DNA of 64,000 nt, from assembly GCA_016801845.1 (NCBI GenBank), contig CM028927.1:10628001-10692000 (forward strand). Reading direction: 5' to 3'. Below the pieces are notes generated by a model, which was given only the letters and a program-made list of their open reading frames with translations, ran no database searches and was not told where the DNA came from. This document shows positions 63,852-64,000 of the stretch, piece after piece. The translations under genes were made by a program, and so were the position numbers. The DNA comes from Polydactylus sextarius. Taxonomy: Eukaryota; Chordata; Actinopteri; Polynemidae. Each line of letters begins with the position of its first letter. Position 1 is the stretch's first letter.

Positions 63852-64000
63852 CTGTGGCTGGTGTTAGAGACTCCTGTTTGCCATCTCAGCAGGAGGATAG
63901 GTGGAGGTGCACTGGGAGCAAAGTGGGTGATCAAGAGGGCAACACCTATTTCACAACAAGTCAGCAACAAGTCACAAGAAGTCAGCCATACATCATCACT
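63852..64000 (+). other. smim12: smim12 3' UTR, continuing past the window
   Basis: Sequence after the TAA stop has no reading frame and no AATAAA before the window ends, so the transcript probably extends beyond 64000. A short near-repeat, CAGCAACAAGTCA with variants, occurs near 63960-63985. Confidence 0.6.

Noticed and set aside
1..64000. CRISPR array, prophage, operon or toxin system
   Set aside because: No spaced direct repeats, no ribosome-binding-site-led gene strings; split genes and repeat types are vertebrate.

Overview
This window reads as vertebrate nuclear DNA, almost certainly from a ray-finned (teleost) fish. It has split genes with GT-AG introns, many CA/GT and TA microsatellites, AT-rich intergenic sequence, and remnants of retrotransposons and small inverted-repeat elements of kinds common in teleosts. 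There are no bacterial operons, CRISPR arrays, phage genes or toxin genes. All convincing genes lie in the last 11 kb, on the + strand.

Genes. (1) A beta-type connexin of the GJB3/GJB4/GJB5 kind has coding exons at 52976-53365 and 53730-54158 (272 aa), with an intron inside the coding region. (2) pef1 (peflin, a penta-EF-hand protein) has five coding exons between 55566 and 58988 (265 aa). (3) smim12 (small integral membrane protein 12) has a 91-aa reading frame at 63576-63851, a likely non-coding first exon near 62.4-62.5 kb, and a 3' end running toward or past the window edge. Human SMIM12 sits beside the GJB5-GJB4-GJB3-GJA4 cluster at 1p34.3 and PEF1 lies a few Mb away on 1p35, so the neighbourhood supports the connexin assignment. 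The three genes do not form a pathway. They encode a cell-cell channel subunit, a calcium-dependent adaptor linked to ER-exit trafficking, and a small membrane protein of unclear role.

Regions. 1-52.8 kb holds no protein-coding gene I can support. It contains retroelement debris: a reverse-transcriptase fragment at 6.8-7.5 kb, a split LINE at 8.8-11.4 kb carrying about 1 kb of foreign sequence, and a retroelement tail at 12.3 kb. It also holds several small inverted-repeat elements (3.06, 3.9-4.3, 8.0-8.5, 14.8-15.5 and 30.3-30.8 kb), a diverged tandem duplication (13.05-13.54 kb), microsatellites, and complex-looking single-copy stretches (34.6-36.3 and 39.2-39.6 kb) that are candidates for regulatory DNA. 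52.8-64 kb is the gene-rich part, with CCAAT-box promoters just upstream of pef1 and smim12.

The most distinctive observations are the phase-0 intron inside the beta connexin at the start of its third membrane segment, a 700-bp TTAA-bounded element containing a perfect 64-bp palindrome, and a 94-bp near-complete hairpin element. I found no clearly new biological system.
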